Assembly (NCBI GenBank): GCA_029548025.1
Contig: JAKPOE010000383.1
Location: forward strand, 1-9,009
Source of the DNA: Spirochaetota bacterium
Lineage (GTDB): Bacteria; Spirochaetota; UBA4802; UB4802
DNA length: 9,009 nt
Direction: 5' to 3'
In this document: piece by piece, positions 6,161 through 9,009 of the stretch
How positions within the stretch are numbered: the stretch's first letter is position 1
How the letters are laid out: every line of letters begins with the position of its first letter
Translations under genes and position numbers: made by a program
The notes under the pieces: model-generated
Database searches by the model: none
Told to the model about the DNA's origin: nothing
What the model saw: only the letters and a program-made list of their open reading frames with translations

Positions 6161-7786
6161 TTAACAAATATTTTCCATGGATGCACGTATAAAATCTTTA
6201 AACAATGGATGCGGCTTTACAGGTTTTGATTTAAATTCAGGATGAAACTGAGTACAAATAAACCATGGATGATCAGCATATTCAATAGTTTCTACAAGGT
6301 TGCTTTGAGGATTAAACCCTGAGAATATCATGCCATGCTTTTCAAATAGTTGTTTATATTTTAGCGTAAACTCAAATCTATGGCGGTGACGTTCCATAAC
6401 CGAATCAGTATTATAGATTGATTTAATTCTGGTATTATCTTTAAACATACATAAATAAGCTCCCAGCCGCATGGTGCCGCCTAATTTATCGATCAACTCC
6501 TGTTCTTCAAGAAGGGAGATAACCGGATAAGGTGTGGTGGGATCAAATTCAGTTGAATTTGCGTTTTCCATGCCACATCCATGACGAGCAAATTCAATAA
6601 CAGCACATTGCAACCCTAAACAAATACCAAACAGCGGTATTTTATGTGTTCGGGCATATTCAATCGTGGCAATTTTACCTTCAATTCCCCTGGTACCAAA
6701 ACCACCAGGTATTAATATACCATTAACATTTTTAAAAAGCTCTTCCAGTGAATTCATGTATTTACGTTCTATCTCTTCCGACTCAATCCTTTGTATTTCC
6801 AGTTCCGCATTATTTGCCACAGCCCCATGGATTAAAGCTTCATATATAGAGCGGTATGAATCCTGTAACGAGATATACTTGCCAACTACAGCAATCGTAA
6901 CCTTTTTCTTAGGATTCATCAACGAAGTAAAAAACGTATCCCACGCAGGGATATGCAATGGTTTAACAGGCAAGCCAAAATGTTCCAGTACAACCTCATC
7001 ATACTGATTTTCATGCAGCATATATGGTATCTCATAGATTGAGTGACTGATGTCAACTGCTGAAATAACATACCGTTCCGATACATTACAGAATAATGCA
7101 ATTTTGCTTTTTAATTCATCGCTTAATGTTCGAGCAGACCTGCAAAGAAGAATATCCGGTAGTATTCCCAATTCCATAAGCTCTTTTACTGAATGCTGGG
7201 TTGGCTTTGTTTTCTGTTCGCCTGCTACGGTAATAGTAGGGACCAGTGTTAAATGAACATTCAATACACGGGATTTCCCTAATTCCTGACGTATCTGCCG
7301 TATTGATTCAAGGAATGGTATGGATTCAATATCTCCTACAGTGCCGCCAATCTCCACCAGAAGGAAATCCAGATCGTCCATATTTGCCACATCATATATT
7401 CGTTTTTTTATTTCATTGGTGATATGAGGAATAACCTGCACTGTTCTCCCTAAATAATCACCTCGACGTTCGCGCGTTATAACCTCATAGTATATTTGAC
7501 CGGTAGATACAGAATTTTTTCGTGTCAATTCAGCATTGGTCAGCCGTTCATAATAGCCCAGATCAAGATCCGTTTCAGCACCATCCTCAGTGACATACAC
7601 CTCGCCATGCTGAAATGGACTCATAGTTCCCGGATCAATATTTATATAAGGATCCATCTTAATGATGGACAGCTTATAGCCATGACCTTCAAGCAGCATC
7701 CCTAATGATGCAGTTGAAATTCCCTTACCCAGTGATGAACACACACCACCCGTTACAAATATAAATTTTGTCTTTTTATCCTTCAT
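6161..7786 (-). CDS. pyrG: CTP synthase (glutamine-hydrolysing)
   Basis: CTP synthase makes CTP from UTP, ATP and glutamine in the last step of de novo pyrimidine synthesis; the enzyme is cytoplasmic. The 541-residue length matches the family (E. coli 545). The N-terminal synthase domain shows the P-loop SSLGKG (17-22), KMDPYINIDPGTM (43-55), the Mg-binding ETD (71-73) and VEIGGTVGDIES (144-155). The C-terminal class-I glutaminase domain shows an oxyanion loop PGGFGTRG, the nucleophile C389 in GICLGLQ, and the H515/E517 pair in FHPEF. Every catalytic residue expected is present. The ATG at 7786 is preceded by GAGGG (7790-7794) with a short 3-nt spacing; no other start fits. The next gene, rpoN, lies 121 bp downstream on the same strand. 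Confidence 0.98.
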   Translation of the reverse strand: MKDKKTKFIFVTGGVCSSLGKGISTASLGMLLEGHGYKLSIIKMDPYINIDPGTMSPFQHGEVYVTEDGAETDLDLGYYERLTNAELTRKNSVSTGQIYYEVITRERRGDYLGRTVQVIPHITNEIKKRIYDVANMDDLDFLLVEIGGTVGDIESIPFLESIRQIRQELGKSRVLNVHLTLVPTITVAGEQKTKPTQHSVKELMELGILPDILLCRSARTLSDELKSKIALFCNVSERYVISAVDISHSIYEIPYMLHENQYDEVVLEHFGLPVKPLHIPAWDTFFTSLMNPKKKVTIAVVGKYISLQDSYRSIYEALIHGAVANNAELEIQRIESEEIERKYMNSLEELFKNVNGILIPGGFGTRGIEGKIATIEYARTHKIPLFGICLGLQCAVIEFARHGCGMENANSTEFDPTTPYPVISLLEEQELIDKLGGTMRLGAYLCMFKDNTRIKSIYNTDSVMERHRHRFEFTLKYKQLFEKHGMIFSGFNPQSNLVETIEYADHPWFICTQFHPEFKSKPVKPHPLFKDFIRASMENIC

Positions 7787-7824
7787 ATGCCCTCTAAAAC
7801 AGTTGTAGTAAAATTATCATTAAA

Positions 7825-7869
7825 GATCCCGAATCGGAGTTCAGGACATAATTCAAAATGACGTTCTCA
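7825..7869. repeat. Palindromic repeat unit A, with internal insertion
   Basis: GATCCCGAA, a TCGGAG loop, then TTCAGGA forms an imperfect inverted repeat. It is followed after a short AT-rich stretch by ATGACGTTCTCA (7858-7869). Unit C has the same elements joined directly, so unit A looks like unit C with about 12 extra bases between the palindrome and the tail. Confidence 0.7.
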
Positions 7870-7874
7870 TCACA

Positions 7875-7901
7875 GTCATTCCGGACTCGATCCGGAATCT
7901 C
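7875..7901. repeat. Palindromic repeat unit B
   Basis: ATTCCGGA (7878-7885) and TCCGGAAT (7891-7898) form a perfect 8-bp inverted repeat around a CTCGA loop, flanked by GTC and CTC. Its orientation is opposite to units A and C, and its sequence is a diverged variant of the same type. It could fold as a hairpin in RNA from either strand. It lacks a clear T-run of terminator type. Confidence 0.75.
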
Positions 7902-7913
7902 TTTTCCCACCAT

Positions 7914-7948
7914 GAGATCCTGAATCGGTGTTCAGGATGACGTTCTCA
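7914..7948. repeat. Palindromic repeat unit C
   Basis: ATCCTGAA (7917-7924) and TTCAGGAT (7931-7938) form a perfect 8-bp inverted repeat around a TCGGTG loop. The tail ATGACGTTCTCA (7937-7948) is identical over 12 bp to that of unit A. Such GAGATCCTGAA..TTCAGGATGAC palindromes are a recurring type of dispersed intergenic repeat in several bacterial lineages; that comparison is from memory. Confidence 0.75.
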
Positions 7949-7997
7949 ACCAGAATAACTGTCACAAATAGTTCCATCTTCACGTATTATTCAAGTC

Positions 7998-8025
7998 ACT
8001 ATTTGACCTGCCATGCATATGTCAA
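7998..8025 (-). promoter_or_regulatory. Candidate pyrG promoter
   Basis: On the minus strand a perfect TTGACA (8020-8025) is followed after 16 nt by AATAGT (7998-8003), a 4/6 match to the -10 element. This would give a pyrG leader of about 200 nt containing all three palindromic units. An alternative is TTGAAT (8083-8088), a 19-nt spacer and TATTAT (8058-8063), with a long spacer. Neither is compelling. Confidence 0.3.
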
Positions 8026-8072
8026 GAATTTGTAGTAACTATCGCAAATTTTAGCGTATAATAAAACTATTC

Positions 8073-8100
8073 TTGACAAAACATTCAAAGATACTATACT
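8073..8100 (+). promoter_or_regulatory. Sigma-70 type promoter of the PilZ gene
   Basis: TTGACA (8073-8078), a 16-nt spacer and TATACT (8095-8100) give a 6/6 and 5/6 match to consensus. Transcription would start near 8107, leaving a leader of about 50 nt before the ATG at 8158, which has AGGA (8147-8150) 7 nt upstream. This is the best promoter in the window. Confidence 0.68.
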
Positions 8101-8157
8101 TACAATCCAAACTTCTGTAAAGAAAATTTATTAATTTTTATTCAATAGGACAATACC

Positions 8158-8535
8158 ATGACCGAAAAAAGAATTCATCCACGAAAAGAATGCTATATTA
8201 AAACAAAATTTGATTACTTTGAGGGAGATCCTGAAACAGTAAGCGTAAATCAAAAGCCAGCCAAAAGTTCAAAAGGGTATATACTGAATGTAAGTATTTC
8301 AGGAGCCTTTTTAGTTTGTAATTGTCGTGTCAGTGTACAGATGCCAATTAAGCTTTATTGTAAAATACAAAACACAAAATTAGAATTAGAGGGCGAAATT
8401 GTACGAACAGGGATGGTGCAAAACAATCCTTCTGAGGTAGCGCAACGCTATGCAGCAAAAAATGTTAAGGGCGATAGTTATATAGCTATACGCTTTAAAG
8501 AGCTTTTACCTCAATCAATCATTGAGCAGGTATAA
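8158..8535 (+). CDS. PilZ-domain protein, predicted cyclic-di-GMP receptor
   Basis: This 125-residue single-domain protein carries both halves of the PilZ ligand signature: RxxxR as RIHPR at residues 5-9, and N/DxSxxG as NVSISG at 44-49. The rest follows the PilZ barrel pattern: a strand with MPIKLYCKI (62-70), LELEGEIVRTG (75-85) and a final YIAIRFKEL (108-116). With the motifs intact it should bind cyclic-di-GMP and act as a cytoplasmic effector, as known for the family; its partner is unknown. There is a short hydrophilic loop (about 21-40) between the two motifs. It has its own strong promoter and is followed 13 bp later by another gene on the same strand, probably in one transcript. No cyclase or phosphodiesterase is in view. 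Confidence 0.88.
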   Translation: MTEKRIHPRKECYIKTKFDYFEGDPETVSVNQKPAKSSKGYILNVSISGAFLVCNCRVSVQMPIKLYCKIQNTKLELEGEIVRTGMVQNNPSEVAQRYAAKNVKGDSYIAIRFKELLPQSIIEQV

Positions 8536-8548
8536 CATAGCAGGTACA

Positions 8549-9009
8549 ATGAAAACTAAATTTATCCGTATCGACGATGTATCCGAAATCGACACATCTA
8601 AAATTGGTATATTTGATATGGCCAATCGTTACATCGACAAATATGGCAACATGTATGGATTACGGTATAATCGCGATGTAAAAAAGATAGAAGTAGTAAA
8701 GATCATGCGTACACAAAAAAAACATGCTACCTATTTTTCACAAAAAATACAAATGCGACCTGAAAAACCAGAAGCCCCTCATAATGATGACTATCTGGGC
8801 GAGGAAATGGAGTTTGATCCTGAAGCATGTATTAACCATATCGTTGAACTTAGTAAAACACATAAAAACCGTCTTAGCGGCATTATCATGAACATTGCAA
8901 ATTCAAACATTATTGCTGATACCGATAAGATGTTATGGAATACCATGAACGATTTATTCAGGAATATAGATATGGATGCCATTCAGCAGTTAGAAAAGAT
9001 TGCCGACCT
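8549..9009 (+). CDS. Unrecognised protein, N-terminal part (cut by window edge)
   Basis: An ATG at 8549 opens a frame with no stop for 153 codons to the right edge. The start has AGG (8542-8544) a few bases upstream and lies 13 bp after the PilZ stop, so the two are probably co-transcribed. The protein begins MKTKFIRIDDVSEID and continues with a polar, charged sequence. There is a Tyr-rich patch (MYGLRYNRDVKK, about 36-47), a Pro-rich stretch (MRPEKPEAP) and then a mostly helical region (FDPEACINHIVELSK onward). No signal peptide, membrane helix or familiar motif is visible, so it appears cytoplasmic. The minus-strand frame over the same DNA is a shadow. Function is unknown; a link to PilZ signalling rests only on position. 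Confidence 0.75.
   Translation, partial: MKTKFIRIDDVSEIDTSKIGIFDMANRYIDKYGNMYGLRYNRDVKKIEVVKIMRTQKKHATYFSQKIQMRPEKPEAPHNDDYLGEEMEFDPEACINHIVELSKTHKNRLSGIIMNIANSNIIADTDKMLWNTMNDLFRNIDMDAIQQLEKIAD

Larger units (their letters stand above)
7787..8157. other. Divergent intergenic region between pyrG and the PilZ gene
   Basis: This 371-bp gap has no convincing coding frame. It contains three small palindromic repeat units (7825-7948), a short TTGAC/GTCAA inverted repeat (8003-8025), a good plus-strand promoter (8073-8100) and weaker minus-strand promoter candidates. The pyrG leader would carry the three palindromes if transcription starts near 8000. I see no tRNA, riboswitch or CRISPR pattern. 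Confidence 0.8.

Noticed and set aside
6666..7705. Several short frames on both strands within pyrG
   Set aside because: pyrG is intact across the whole stretch with all catalytic residues, so these are shadows.
7878..7910. Hairpin of repeat unit B as a transcription terminator
   Set aside because: The stem is good, but what follows is CTCTTTTCCC rather than a T-run, and no plus-strand gene ends before it. It is better explained as one of three related repeats.
8057..8062. Perfect TATAAT on the plus strand
   Set aside because: No acceptable -35 lies 16-18 bp upstream; the TTGACA/TATACT pair just downstream is a better promoter.
8791..8982. Minus-strand open frame of 63 codons
   Set aside because: It opposes the open plus-strand frame that follows the PilZ gene with good spacing. 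Its hydrophobic look is a by-product of the antisense reading.

Overview
The window is an AT-rich bacterial chromosome segment, densely coded and largely housekeeping or signalling in content. One long minus-strand block runs pyrG, rpoN, hpf, hprK, ptsH, two related small membrane proteins, a DUF4390-like secreted protein, and the N-terminal half of an NtrY-like sensor kinase cut by the left edge. A plus-strand pair follows at the right: a PilZ-domain protein and an unrecognised gene cut by the right edge. The rpoN-hpf-hprK-ptsH order is shared by several diderm phyla. Gene content and base composition suggest a spirochaete-like or other deep-branching Gram-negative lineage. That placement is an inference and is not proven by the window.

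Right to left on the minus strand: pyrG (6161-7786) encodes CTP synthase. After a 121-bp gap with a possible promoter comes a tightly packed run. It contains rpoN (sigma-54), hpf (long-form ribosome hibernation factor with an apparently duplicated C-terminal domain), hprK (HPr kinase/phosphorylase), ptsH (HPr with His15 and Ser46), two paralogous small membrane proteins with a GLGQFY motif, the DUF4390-like protein and the kinase. From rpoN to the DUF4390-like gene, neighbours overlap by 4 to 26 bp or sit 9 bp apart, and a 23-bp gap precedes the kinase. This suggests one transcript with translational coupling. Shine-Dalgarno positions inside the upstream genes revise several starts: hpf at 4628, ptsH at 2863, and a probable TTG start at 2038.

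The 371-bp divergent intergenic region (7787-8157) holds three related small palindromic repeat units, a strong sigma-70 type promoter for the PilZ gene, and weaker candidate promoter elements for pyrG on the other strand.

Taken together, the minus-strand run links sigma-54 transcription, an NtrY-type membrane sensor, an HPr/HPr-kinase switch without other PTS parts in view, and ribosome hibernation. This looks like a nutrient or growth-state control locus. The PilZ gene points to cyclic-di-GMP signalling next door. The least ordinary items are the HPF with two C-terminal domains, the tandem GLGQFY membrane paralogs embedded in this regulatory operon, and the palindromic repeat cluster.
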